DNA from: Eutrigla gurnardus
Taxonomy: Eukaryota > Chordata > Actinopteri > Perciformes > Triglidae
Reading direction: 5' to 3'
Assembly (NCBI GenBank): GCA_963514095.1
Contig: OY741281.1
Location: 10,327,819-10,391,818, forward strand
Length of the DNA stretch: 64,000 nucleotides
In this document: positions 1 to 11,290 of the stretch, piece by piece
Layout: every line of letters starts with the position of its first letter
How positions within the stretch are numbered: the stretch's first letter is position 1
Position numbers and translations under genes: made by a program
Notes under the pieces: generated by a model
Databases searched by the model: none
Seen by the model: only the letters and a program-made list of their open reading frames with translations
What the model was told of the DNA's origin: nothing

Positions 1-683
1 GGCTTCATCTCCCACACTGTGAGATCAGCTCCACCGGCGGATGTGATTTCCTGTCAGTCGCTCATGTGACCAATGACGGTGTTGAGTTTATCAGTCCTCA
101 CAAGGTAACAGAATCTCACGTTGTCATAAACATCACAGGGTTTTCTGGTTTCGGTAATGTCAAGGATGAAGACTCGCCACCTGACTCGGTCCGAGCGCTG
201 GTTCTGCTGTTCTACAGGCCTCCAGATGGTCCTGATCCTGAATCCCTCCTCAATGTGTTGTTGCTACCGAGGAACGTGGTGCTCCGGGACGTGCTGCGAT
301 TCAGGAAGAAGTTAGATGGAGATGAGAGCTACATAGAGACGTCCCCACACTGTAAACTACACCCCAAGCAGGAATACACTCTGTCCACTTGTCCCGAAGA
401 CGACTCGGTTTAAGTTCAACCCACAGAAGCAGAGTTTGACTGTGACGACTATGACAACTTCTTCCCGTCATTCCAGGTGATTTGGGAAACAACGCTGAAA
501 CATATTAAGCTGATTTTGAGAGACACCAACAGCTCCCACAGTGTCTGGGAAAGAAGAGTTTGTCTTTCATCCACAGGTGTCAAGAGGTGCCGTGTGGCGA
601 GCGCTCTGAATCTCCCGCCTAACGAGAGGCTGTTTGGCATACGGAGCAGCTTCGTCGATGGGATATCAGGACCTGTTCTCAAA
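1..683 (+). pseudogene. FIIND-CARD (CARD8-like) copy A, 3' part only, nonsense and CARD lost
   Basis: The window opens inside the ZU5 half of the FIIND, at the point equivalent to 34941 in copy C, and stays homologous to the other copies to about 683. The scissile pair is intact: Phe 141-143 and Ser 144-146, in the context TGFSGFG. A T-to-A change makes TAA at 411-413 where copies B-E read TTA (Leu). The same frame stays open afterwards, so this is a single nonsense change in the UPA. Homology stops abruptly after GPVLK, in the first part of the CARD. The sequence then continues into a 12-bp-stem hairpin (690-725) and repeat DNA also found at 61480. The CARD, stop and 3' flank are therefore deleted relative to copy E. 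Even with readthrough it could not signal through a CARD. Whether the upstream part is expressed cannot be seen. Confidence 0.9.
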
Positions 684-689
684 ATTCAA

Positions 690-805
690 AGTTCAGGCCC
701 TTACGTCCAACGCAAGGGCCTGAACGCAGAACCATCACGGTCTCCAAGCAACTGCATGGCCGTTGCGTGGCCGTTGCGTGATCACTACGCGGAAGCATAA
801 TCAGG
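690..805. repeat. Truncated TIR MITE at copy A breakpoint
   Basis: The right part of a small inverted-repeat element whose complete form is at 61407-61585. It starts with a perfect hairpin (arms GTTCAGGCCCTT and AAGGGCCTGAAC, 690-725) and ends with the terminal repeat ACGCGGAAGCATAATCAGGGC at about 785-805. The left terminus seen in the other copy is missing here, so the deletion that removed the CARD of copy A also removed the left end of this element. Confidence 0.6.
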
Positions 806-1075
806 GCTTAAGTGCGGACATAAGACACTCCCCTCAACGTTGCCCTAGTTGGTTAGAATTATCACGCGGTATTTCCCACGTGAGAAAATTCCTCAGCCTC
901 CGTCAACAAGGGGAGTTCAAATGCCTCGGCTCGAATTCATCAGCGACGAAGAAAGCCAGCCCCACTGGGTAGACCATATTCTTTGTGCAAAGTCCCTGAA
1001 GTTTCCCCTGGTGCGATAGTTTTTGTTATGTATATAATTATTAATAAAGTTAAATTAAAAAAAAGAATTTAAAAA
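806..1075 (+). other. Possible terminal exon, 32-codon ORF and AATAAA
   Basis: A segment repeated almost exactly at 61586-61860. It has a possible acceptor (TTCCTCAG, about 890-897), then an ATG at 921 opening a 32-codon frame to TAG at 1017-1019. The product starts MPRLEF and is rich in acidic and aromatic residues. An AATAAA follows at about 1042 and an A-rich stretch ends the segment, which looks like the 3' end of a transcript. No known protein is recognised. It could be part of a repeat transcript. Confidence 0.3.
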
Positions 1076-1128
1076 AGTCCGTGAAGTGCACCTGTGTTCG
1101 ACTTGACGTGGTGGGGACAGCCAATGGG

Positions 1129-1570
1129 CGAATTCGACTTGATGTAGCCGCCTGCAGCGCGCTACCTAACGTGATGTATTGTGGGTTGAAAGCGATGCAT
1201 GATGGTTAGAATTGTGTCCGACTTAGCAGCCGACTGCAAAGACGTCACAGGGTCGCGACCGTATCATGATTTTGTAAACACACCAAACACACGTCATTGA
1301 ACTTTTAACCAATGAGAACCACTCCGCTGTAGCGGAGGTGTGGACAAGCCGGTTGCAGCCGTCGTAGACCGCGCTGCCAAGCGCTGCAAGAAGCGGCTCT
1401 TAAAAACTTGTTCCCGCGATGTTTTGGGTCACGTGATATGGTCGCGACCCTGTGACGTCTTTGGAGTCGGCTGCTAAGTTGGACACAATTCTAGTTATCA
1501 TGCATCGCTTTCAACCCACAATGAATTAAGTTAGGTAGCGCGCTGCAGGCGGCTACATCAAGTCGAATTT
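1129..1570. repeat. Fold-back family F, head-to-head inverted copy
   Basis: The left arm (1129-1262) contains GATGTAGCCGCCTGCAGCGC and the GACGTCACAGGGTCGCGACC block. From about 1286 to 1570 the same family runs in the opposite orientation and ends with the reverse complement of the left arm. The two arms can pair as a long stem. The same configuration recurs at 61905-62240. No coding capacity is seen. Confidence 0.65.
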
Positions 1571-1669
1571 GCCTATTGACGTAGCTTAGTGAAAGTCCGG
1601 TCGGATTCTCTGAGTACCGCGGTCGACATTTCCTAAATCCTTTTGAGTTCTCCTATCGCCTTTCCTTAA

Positions 1670-2801
1670 AGGGATAGTTCGGAATTTTGGACATAAGACC
1701 TATTTTCCAAGTGAGCCGGTGTGTTTGAGACGTCTGGATACGTTTTAAAAAAATTTCATTCAGTTCTTCTAGTTGCCGAGTTTGCTTATGCTATGGCTAA
1801 CGCAAGTCAACGGTTCTTAGCTAGACAGGCATTAAAAACAGTCTTGCCCACTCCAGAGTGCACCTGAGGCAAATCAATTAAAACACTAGACTGGCGATGT
1901 ACATATCTGTGTTGATAGAATAATATTTGAAACAAAACTAACCTCGCATTGCATGAATCATCCATTTTTTGAGGAACTAGTTTCTCAGCAGCAGCGGAAC
2001 TTTACTTTGCTGCGTCAGAATCAAAACTCTAAGACGCGCCGCCCCAAAATACTGCCCGTAAATAAGCAATCGAACCGGGCCAAACTGTCGGCACTTATAC
2101 CCCCCAGGCTGTCTGAAAAGCCCTCGGAGCTCACTCAAACAACCCACGCGAACCCACAATTACGCACTGCGAACCCAGACCTCTGCTCCGTCCGTAGACC
2201 CGTAAACCCTCGGACGCGTTGCGGGGGATTCCCTCCTGGCACCACCAGTCTCCGTTTGTTTGGTCCCGGTTCTCAGCTCCAGCCATCTCGGTCTCCACAT
2301 CAGAGTCTTCAAAAGTTTCAGTATATTCTCCAAAAGTGTCCATTTCTGTGAGATTGAAGAAACTAGCACTGCAGGCTACTCTGCGTCTGTAGCAATGACA
2401 GCAGGTAAACAAACTATTATAGAACCGGTAACTTATAAGCGCTAGGTGATATCACTCCGCCGCTGCCATAGCCTACTAGGAAGTATGACACGCTGCTGCT
2501 GCTGCTGAGACATAAATCCTTATAAAATGGTTGGTTTTATTTCAAACATTCTATCAACACATATGTACATCGCTAGTCTGCCGTTACAATGGATTTGCCT
2601 CGGGTGCACTGTGGAGTGGGCAAGACTGTTTTTAATGCCTGTCTAGCTAAGAACCGTTGACTTGCGTTACCCAGCCATAGCATAAGCGAACTCGGCAACT
2701 AGAAGAACTGAATGAAATTTCTTGAAAATGTCTCCTTACGTCTCGAACACACCGGCTCACTTGGAAAATAGGTCTTATGTCCAAAATTCCGAACTATCCC
2801 T
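1670..2801. mobile_element. Non-autonomous TTAA-type DNA transposon with ~215-bp TIRs
   Basis: The element starts AGGGATAGTTCGGAATTTTG and ends with its reverse complement. TTAA flanks it on both sides (1666-1669 and 2802-2805). The terminal inverted repeats extend inward about 215 bp (1670 to ~1885 and ~2587 to 2801). TTAA target duplications are typical of piggyBac and Kolobok. The centre (~1950-2450) holds only short antiparallel frames with no recognised transposase motif, so it is called non-autonomous. A second copy with the same ends lies at 62334-63465. Confidence 0.75.
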
Positions 2802-2936
2802 TTAACCCTGTGACGTTTTCCCCAGAGGAGAAGGAATAGGAGTTAGGAATAGGAGTTAGGACCTTATTTTTTGACTATTCGACTGCACCCACCAACTCCG
2901 GCAAAGGACGTCAAGTCAACGGATCCCATTCTCATT

Positions 2937-3180
2937 AGGCGAATTCAACTTGATGTAGCCGCCTGCAGCGCGCTACCTAACGTGATGGATTGTGGGTTGA
3001 AAGTGATGCATGATGGCTAGAATTGTGTCCGACTTAGCAGCCGACTGCAAAGACGTCACAGGGTCGCGACCATATCACGTGACCCAAAACATCGCGGGAA
3101 CAAGTTTTTAAGAGCCGCTTCTTGCAGCGCTTGGCAGCGCGGTCTACGCCGGCTGCAACCGGCTTGTCCACACCTCCGCT
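2937..3180. repeat. Fold-back family F, left half, split by the BEL insertion
   Basis: Starts GGCGAATTCAACTTGATG and runs through the GACGTCACAGGGTCGCGACC block to CACACCTCCGCT. The continuation (TCCGCTACAGCGGAATGG) is found 8.1 kb away at 11291, on the other side of the BEL element. The unsplit equivalent lies at 63600-64000. Confidence 0.8.
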
Positions 3181-3634
3181 ATAATTCCCTCAGGTACCAC
3201 AGACACAAGCGGTTTCCTCAACTGATGAATTTATTAGCGTCCATCTTGCATAGAGCCATATAAATCACACCGTGAAAACTAAAGAAAAACAGACATATAA
3301 AACGACAATTAGCTTAGCATAAAACAAATACATTTGACAATTACAATTACTTTTAGAAAATAAAATACACAAAACTAACCTCGTTGGCTGGATACCGAGT
3401 GAGGGATTAGCTTGAGTTTCTTCTTATTTCTGTCTTTCTATGATTTACACACTTTTCTCTTAATCATGCTGTCTTTTTCTCTCTGCTGAGATCGCTTCTT
3501 CTCTGCTACTCAACCTGCAACTGCGCACAAGTCCGACCACCGCTACAGCGCCTCCTAGTGACACCATCCAGAACCACAGCAAAAAACATGCCCCAAACAG
3601 AAGCAACTGTATAACTGAATGTGTGGCAGTTACA
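3181..3634 (-). repeat. BEL 3' LTR
   Basis: A 454-bp direct repeat of 10837-11290. On the minus strand it begins TGTAACTGCC and ends GGGAATTAT. The outer boundary is set by the flanking TCCGCT. The inner boundary is uncertain by 1-2 bases because flanking bases agree by chance. Confidence 0.9.
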
Positions 3635-3711
3635 TTCCCACCAAATCTCACTATACACAATGTGGGATTTCAAATCTCAAACAAACTGACACAATTAAAC
3701 AAACAATGTGT

Positions 3712-6051
3712 CTAGTCTGCCTCCAACAACACAATAACCTTATGTATTGGTCTTTCTAGGGAAGTTGTCTTGGTAGTAAGTTTACCCCTTTTATCGTAAG
3801 TGCTGTCACTAATCAAAAGTCTAATCTTTCTCACTTTGTTATCTGCTCCAGGATAGACATCTGTGACTCTGGCTAATTTCCATTCATTCCGTGGTGCGAG
3901 ATCTTCTTTGAGAAGAACAATGTCATTTATTTTCACGTCTCTTTTATGTGTATTCCACTTCTGTCTTGTTTGTAAGTTGAGCAAGTATTCCTTTCTCCAA
4001 CGGATCCAAAACTCGTTAGACAAATACTGTACTCTTCTCCATCTCTTTAGAAGGTACAGATCTTCTCTCATGAACTGTCCTGGTGGAGGTTGAACAATGG
4101 TGGACTTCATAATTAGAATGTGGTTGGGTGTCAATGGTTCAGGGCCTGTTGGATCATTCAAATATTCAACAGAGAGTGGCCTACTATTGATAATCGCCAT
4201 AACTTCGTACAAAAACGTTCTCAGGGATGTACTGTCAAGTCTCTTTCCCGATTGGTCCAGGATAGCTGAAAGAACACTCCGGATGGTCCTTATCTGTCTT
4301 TCCCACACTCCGCCCATGTGGCTTGCTGAAGGGGGATTCATGAGAAATTCACATCCAAGATCTTTCACCCTTTCCTGATCCATTTCCGTAACGAGACTTG
4401 CAAACTCTCTCTGTGCACCAACAAAGTTGGTTCCTCTGTCACATCTTAGCTGACGAACATTTCCTCTTATTGCAATGAATGCCCGTAAAGCATTGATGAA
4501 CGCGTCTGTACTTAGGTCATCAACAACCTCAATATGAATGGCTCGCGAACATAAACATGTTAGTATGAGACCATATTTCTTGAGCTCCTTGCGTCCATCC
4601 TTGACATAAATCGGTCCAAAACAATCCATCCCGACATACGTGAACGGTGGAGTTGGTTCTGTTCGGTCAAGTGGTAAATCTCCCATACTCTGGATCTCTG
4701 TTTTCCTTCTATACTTGCGACATTTCACACATTTGTAAATGTAAGATGAAACTGCACGACTGCATCCAAGGATCCACCAGCCGTTAGCACGCAGTTCATT
4801 TATTGCCATTCCACGACCTTGATGTTGAGATTTCGAATGAAAATGTCTGATGAGTAAAGTTGAAATGTGGCTGTCTTTGGGAAGTATCGCTGGATGCTTC
4901 ACATTTGTGTGTAGTACAGCTTGACTCAAACGTGCGCCGACTCTGAGGATACCTTCTTCATCCAAAAACGGACTGAGTTTGTATAGTTGGCTGGTTTTGT
5001 GAATAGCTTTCTTTGCTTTCAGACCTTTTATTTCTTCTGTGAAGGCTTTCTGTTGAACAAGTTTGATGACAAACATTCCTGTGTCCTTTCTTTCTTCCAG
5101 ACTTGTGCTTCCTGTTGTCTTTTGTATTTCACCCTTGTGCTCTTTTACTTTCTTTCTCAGGATTGCAAGCGCTTTTATCAGTCTGGACCATTCTGAGAAT
5201 TTCTCAAATCTGCTGAGCAAAGATGGCTCTTCCTTTGAGTTTGTGGTGCGAACAAAGGCTTTGCGAAGCTCTGGATCACTTTCTTTGATCTCTCCCACCT
5301 TGACGTCTCTATCTGGTAAGTTCTTTTCCCAGAGAAACGATGGCCCTGTGAACCAATCTGAAGACTTAAGTTGCTCTGCTGTCAAACCTCGAGAAGCGTA
5401 GTCTGCAGGGTTTTGCTCTGAAGCAACATATGCCCATTGTTCTGGTGTTGTACTGGACTTGATTCTTTGAATGCGGTTTGCTACGAAGACTTGAAACCTT
5501 CTGGCATCATTGCTGATGTAGCCGAGAACGACTGTGGAGTCTGTCCAGAAGAACTCTTGAATGTTTGGGATTTCAAGCTCTGCTCTGAGAAGATCGCTGA
5601 CTCTGACTGCAACAACTGCTGCTGAGAGTTCAAGACGAGGGATTGTCGTGATACTAGTAGGTGTTACTCTTGACTTGGCCATTACCAAGCAACAATGGAC
5701 TTGATATGACTCATTAACAACACGCAGGTACGAACACACTCCATATCCGCTAACGCTGGCATCTGCGAAGTGATGTAGCTCGTATCTCTTGACGGGTCCA
5801 AAGTCTGAAGGAACGAAACATCTTTGAATCTCGACGTCAGCCAAACTTGGAAGATCTTTGATCCAAGACTCCCACTGGGGTTTCAAATGTTCTGGAAGTT
5901 CTTGATCCCAATCAACTTTCTCTCTACACATTTGCTGGAGAATCTGTTTCCCTATGAGGATGAACGGTGCAATGAAGCCTAAAGGATCATAAACAGAAGC
6001 TACGGTGGAAAGAACACCTCTTCTTGACTTGAACTCTGAACTTGAACGCAT
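3712..6051 (-). pseudogene. BEL Pol, C-terminal part: RT end, RNase H, integrase
   Basis: A 779-codon open frame that continues the polyprotein after a one-base shift near 6020. Just inside it is the Pao-family block with VYDPLGFIAP, between RT and RNase H. RNase H-like features follow (HHFADAS, residues ~90-100). Next come an integrase HHCC-type zinc region ending CVKCRKYR, and a D,D,E core: D in GMDCFGP (~473), D in RCDRGTNF (~537), E in GGVWERQ (~582). The last ~100 residues match the DUF5641-type tail of Pao/BEL integrases. Apart from the frameshift no internal stop is seen, so inactivation is recent. The first Met is an artefact of the shifted frame, not a real start. Confidence 0.9.
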
Positions 6052-9000
6052 CTGATGTAATGCACCATTCTACTCCAAGAGCTCTCTCCATGCGTGGTAA
6101 ACTTAGCGACATATTGAGATCCTTGACTACTGCACACTCCTCTTCAGGAATAGTTGACATTACGCTTTCTCTGTTGCACACAAACTTGTGAAGCCTTAAC
6201 TTTCCTGTAGAACACAGTTCTCTTGAGTCCTTGATGAGCTGAATGGCTTCCTTTTCTGTTGAGACACTTGCCAAGCCATCATCAACATAGAAGTTTCTTT
6301 GTATGAAACGAATGGCATTATCTTCGAACTCTCCTTGCCCTTGAGCTGCCAGGTGTTTCAGGCCAAAGTTGGCGCAGCCTGGTGAAGACGCTGCTCCAAA
6401 AAGGTGGACCTTCATCCGGTAGACTAAAGGTGCAGCTTCCAAATCTCCCTTCTCCCACCAAAGAAACCTCAAGTAATCCTGATCCTCCCTTGAAACGTGG
6501 AACTGATGAAACATTCGTTCTATATCACAGATGAATGCGACAGAACCTTTTCGAAACCGACAAAGAACACCCACCAATATGTTCGTCAGGTCAGGACCGG
6601 TTAACAGATGGTCGTTGAGAGAGGTATCTTGGTACTTGGCGGAGGCATCAAACACTACCCTGATTTTTCCTGGTTTGTGTGGGTGATAGACCCCATGGTG
6701 TGGGATATACCACGAAGGCAGGTTGTCCAACTCTTCATCAGGGACCCTTTCTGCGTCACCTCTGGAAATAATATCATCCATGAAGTTTGTGTAGTCCTTG
6801 TAGTATGTTTTGTCTTTTCTTAGTCTTTTCTCCAGACACTTCAGACGATGCATTGCACACACTTTGTTGTCTGGTAGCTTGGGTCTTTCAACACGAAATG
6901 GTAAAGGCATTTCAAAGTGACCACTACTGTTTTGTTTGATGTTGTCTCTGAGTTTAGAGAGAAACTGGAAATCTTCTTGAGACACTGGGTTCTCATCCAG
7001 AGTCCTTTCAGAGAAATCAGACTCCAGCGCCTTGACAATGTCTGCAGGTGTGACCTCTCTTACCTTTGTCCTGTTCACGTAATGAACTGTGTTTTGAAGA
7101 TTCACAGAGGGTTCAAGCTCGGGAATGACTTTCTTTACAAAGATGCGATGACTGATTCCGATAGCATCTCCATAGTTCAAACAGGGGTTACTTTGTCCAA
7201 CAATACTCCAACCCAGGTCAGTGCGTTGTGCGTATGGCTCATCTTCATTACCTGACACTATTTCTCGTGGAAGGAGAGCTTGTGAGCAGTTGTATCCGAC
7301 CAACAGACCTACTTCACAGTCTTGCAGAGGAGGCAACTCTGTTTGAAGGTGCTCCAAATGAGGCCAAGCTTTAGCGGTCTCATTGGTAGGAATGTGGGTT
7401 TTGTTGGCTGGAATAAACTCTCGCGTGAATGTTGGAGGTAGAGTGATTCTCTTGCTTGAGTTAAATTCACGAACTTGCAAGTCTTGTAGCCTGTGAGACT
7501 GCACAACTGTGGTCTTGGAAGACATAGTAGACAACTCTAGTTTCACTGGTTCTTTGTCACCTTTTAGTGAATCAGCAACCTCACTGAGAATGAATGTTGT
7601 GTCACTTTGCGAGTCCAGTAAGGCATAAACAAGGATTTCTCTTGTAGGCTGTGTAGACGTTGAAAGCCAAACAGGAACAATCGCGGCTGTTTGTGTGTTA
7701 CATTCTTCACGCACAACTCTGTTTGTTGTAGCTGTGGCTGTCGCTTGTGGTTCTTGAGATTGACTGTTTGTACTTAGTCTTTCGTCGCTAGTGTGCAACT
7801 TATCTGGTTGTCGTCTTAGTTCTCCTTTAACTCTATCTTCGTGTAGACAGGTAGGGTGCCTTTTGTTGCACTTCTCACAACTGCTTCTGTTTGTACACTT
7901 CTTTGAGAGATGGCCAGGTAAACAGCCGAAACATAGCTTTTCTGACTGAATGAACTTGACTCTGTCTTGTACAGCAATCTCCAGAAAACTTCTGCACTTG
8001 TGTAGCGAATGCTTAGGCCTTTTGCAGAAACTACAAGTCAGTTCTTGTGATTTTTCTTGAGAACTTGTGGCCAGTGTTTTAGCACCAACTTGTCTCTGTC
8101 TTGTAGTCTTGAACCTCTCAGATTTATCTGACTCACTTTGCTTTAGTGACTGTAATGATGTAACCGGATTACAGGCTATTTTGGCTTCTCTTGTTAGAAA
8201 CGCGACAAACTGGCTGAATGTGGGAAACTGATTTGTTTGCTCTTCTATTTCCATCACTTTGCGGTTCCAGCTAGCGGTCAGCCAATCTGGTAACTTGGAG
8301 AGAATCTTTCTGTTTTCAATGCAGTCGTTGAGAATCTCCAATGACTTGATGTGAACCATAGCTGCTTCACAACTGCGCAAGAAATCTGCAAAGTCTCTGA
8401 GCTCCAAATTGTCCTTTGACGTCATCTTGGGCCAGGCTTGTAGCTTGTCTCTGTAGGCCTTTGCAATAGTAAATGGATTTCCGTATCTTTCTTCAAGAAC
8501 TTGCCAAGCAGCAACATATGCAGACTCAGTTCCAAGCATGAAGTATCCATCAAGCGCACTTTTCACCTGACCAGTCACATATCTCCGAAGGTAGAATATT
8601 TTCTCATTCTCAGGAATGTTCTTTTGGTCGATGAGTGTTTGAAATGAAAGTTTCCAGTCACTGTATCTTATCGGATCCCCGCTAAACACTGCTGGTTCAG
8701 GAACAGGAATGCGGCTTGCACTTAGCGCACTTGCTAGCACTTTAACAAGGTCTGCTACACTGTCACTTGTTGACATGGTGTTGACTGCTTGTGGCACCAC
8801 TTGTTCACGAGGAGGAGGAAAACTTACATGTGCGTTGTCTTTGTCTTCAGTGTGAAACTTAGTTACATCAACTTTCTGCCCCTCCTTCATGCTTGCCTGG
8901 TCGTACACCTTCATTCTTGCTTGTGCTGCCTTGAGATCTTTGATTTTTTCCAATTGCTGTAACTTTCTTTTCTTTTCATCAAGCGTTCTTTGCAAAGCTG

Positions 9001-9793
9001 CATATTCTTCTTCTTGTTGCGCTTTCATTTTAGCTTCATCTGCTTCTCTTAGCATTCTTAGTTTGATTTCTTCTGCCTCTCTTTCTAAACGCAGATTTCT
9101 GACCAAAACTTCTTGCTCTGCAGCCTTTCTCTTGACTTCAGTTTCAAGTCTGTCAATCTCTTGTTGTTCTCTTTCTTGTTCTTGTAACACTTGGAGAACG
9201 GCTTGACTTGCAGCTGCTTCTGCTGCAGCTTCTTGGTGCTTGACAGAAGACCTACTTGACTGTGAAGTACTCTTGGTTGTTGCAGAGTTTGACTTACTGG
9301 TTATTGTAGTTTGAAAGAGAGAGCCTGCCTCTGGCCAGTCTTGTTCCTCTTCCACCAAACTTCCTTTCAAACGAGATGAAGCTTTATTAACGATGAACTT
9401 TGAGATCTCCACACAAAGGTCCACTCTGCGACGTGTCTCTTGATCTGGTGGGGTGAGCGTGCGCAGCTCTGTATAAATCTTTCTGACATCTGCAGAGAGT
9501 CCTAAAACATCCTGAATAATATCATTAAGCACTTCTTCACTCAGCGGTTCTGATTGTGAGAGGGGTTTCTTGGATGATCTTGCATGTGTTCTCCATTTAT
9601 CATAAGTGTAGCTGAATCTTTGTTGGAGTGACTTAATTCTCTCATCCTGCATTTCTTTGCCCTTCTCCGTGAGCCCTCTCACTCTTTTACTTCTTCTTGG
9701 TTGAACTTCTTCTATTTCTTCATCACTGGTTTCTGGCTCATGGGGTTCTGCACTAACCTCAACTTGAGCTTGAGACTCACTTGGCTCACTCAT
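5987..9793 (-). pseudogene. BEL Gag-Pol, N-terminal part: Gag, zinc knuckle, protease, RT
   Basis: A 1268-codon frame starting MSEPSES. Order: an acidic/basic N-terminus; a long charged coiled-coil (~190-290); a DUF1759-type Gag core (FSGDPIRYSDWKLSF onward, ~365-530); cysteine-rich zinc knuckles (CSFCKRPKHSLHKC and CFGCLPGHLSKKC); an aspartic protease with LLDSQSDTTFI; and RT with VVFDASAK and the YVDD box (NFYVDDGLAS). It ends out of frame at VKKRCSFH. The family expects RGVLSTVASVYDP there, which is open in the overlapping frame, so one base is missing near 6020. A programmed shift is less likely because it falls inside a conserved domain. Confidence 0.9.
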
Positions 9794-9905
9794 TGTGATG
9801 TCTTAGTAAACAAACTTAAAGTGGCACTGAATAGTGTAAAATGTCTTAAGTATTAACTTAAATGCCTCTTAGTATGAGTTTAAACCATTTGAAAGTAAGG
9901 GTTTT

Positions 9906-10281
9906 CCATCCATCCATCCATCGTCTACCGCTTATCCTGCACTCAGGGTCACGGGGGGGCTGGAGCCGATCCCAGCTATCATTGGGCGAAGGCAGGGTAC
10001 ACCCTGGACAGGACGCCAGTCTATCACAGGGCCGACATGTAGAGACAAACAACCATTCACGCTCACATTCACACCTACGGGCAATTTAGAGTGATCAATG
10101 AACCTATCCCCATCCTGCATGTCTTTGGACTGTGGGAGGAAGCCGGAGAACCCGGTGAGAACCCACGCTCACACGGGGAGAACATGCAAACTCCACACAG
10201 AAGGGCCCGGCCCGGGAGTCGAACCCGCGACCCTCTCGCTGTGAGGCGAGAGTGCTACCCACTACACCACCGTGGAGCCCC
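9906..10281 (-). mobile_element. tRNA-derived SINE, full length, inserted in the BEL leader
   Basis: The head is at 10281 and the tail at 9906. The minus strand carries GTGTAGTGGGTAGCACTC (A-box-like) and the B box GGGTTCGACTCC, typical of a tRNA-derived pol III promoter. The body contains TGTGTGGAGTTTGCATG and the tail is GGAT repeats. A 12-bp target duplication, AGTAAGGGTTTT, flanks it (9894-9905 and 10282-10293). This is the signature of LINE-mediated target-primed insertion. Confidence 0.88.
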
Positions 10282-10836
10282 AGTAAGGGTTTTAGTTTGT
10301 AAAATAAAATGTGCTCCTTTAACTGTAGTACAGTAATAAACGTGACTTAAATAGAAGCTCAAATATTACCCAAATGTTACCAAATATGCTCTCAGAGTCC
10401 TTAACTTCAAATAAAATACAGCATTCACACAACTGTTTCACATGTACAAAATGAAATCAAATATGTAGATAGATCAACTTATGTGGGCTTTACCTCATAA
10501 ACCTATAGCAGCTTTAACTTAATTGACAGGGAACTTTTGAATAGCAGGGTCAGGGCTGTTCCCTTCTTTCTTCAGTTTGATTAACCAACCTTTACTTTGC
10601 CTCTGATGCTTGAACTCTTTACATGTGAAAGATCAAGTTCTTATGGCGTTATCTTGTGGTGTTGCTTCTCAAACTGCGAGCTGCTGCGTCCTGTACTGTC
10701 CCTGGTTCAACAGTCCCTTGGTCGCAGCTCCGCTCCGTATGCGCCTCGACCACGCCCCAACATATACGCTGCTCCTCCGTCCATGCGCGACGCCGTTTTC
10801 TCTCCACTCGCGCTGATTTCAGTCCGAGTTTTCACT

Positions 10837-11290
10837 ATAATTCCCTCAGGTACCACAGACACAAGCGGTTTCCTCAACTGATGAATTTATTAGCGTCCAT
10901 CTTGCATAGAGCCATATAAATCACACCGTGAAAACTAAAGAAAAACAGACATATAAAACGACAATTAGCTTAGCATAAAACAAATACATTTGACAATTAC
11001 AATTACTTTTAGAAAATAAAATACACAAAACTAACCTCGTTGGCTGGATACCGAGTGAGGGATTAGCTTGAGTTTCTTCTTATTTCTGTCTTTCTATGAT
11101 TTACACACTTTTCTCTTAATCATGCTGTCTTTTTCTCTCTGCTGAGATCGCTTCTTCTCTGCTACTCAACCTGCAACTGCGCACAAGTCCGACCACCGCT
11201 ACAGCGCCTCCTAGTGACACCATCCAGAACCACAACAAAAAACATGCCCCAAACAGAAGCAACTGTATAACTGAATGTGTGGCAGTTACA
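10837..11290 (-). repeat. BEL 5' LTR
   Basis: A 454-bp copy of the 3' LTR. An A/G difference in the CCACA(A/G)CAAAAAACATG stretch is one of very few mismatches. It is followed by TCCGCT at 11291-11296, the second copy of the target duplication. Confidence 0.9.

Larger units (their letters stand above)
3181..11290 (-). mobile_element. Pao/BEL LTR retrotransposon, near-intact, recent
   Basis: A complete element on the minus strand: 5' LTR (10837-11290), Gag-Pol with one frameshift, 3' LTR (3181-3634). TCCGCT is present on both flanks (3175-3180 and 11291-11296), so a 5-6 bp target duplication lies in a family F repeat. A G-rich polypurine stretch (minus-strand TTTGGTGGGAA) precedes the 3' LTR. 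The 5' leader between the LTR and Gag carries a SINE insertion (9906-10281). The LTRs have equal length and differ at very few bases by eye, which indicates a young insertion. Confidence 0.93.

Noticed and set aside
2131..2412. 93-codon minus-strand frame inside the TTAA element (also 62795-63076)
   Set aside because: No recognised domain, truncated C-terminus and overlapping opposite-strand frames of similar length; probably incidental.
5987..6051. Programmed frameshift between the two BEL frames
   Set aside because: The shift falls within a conserved Pol domain, not at a Gag-Pol border, and a single missing base restores the expected motif order.
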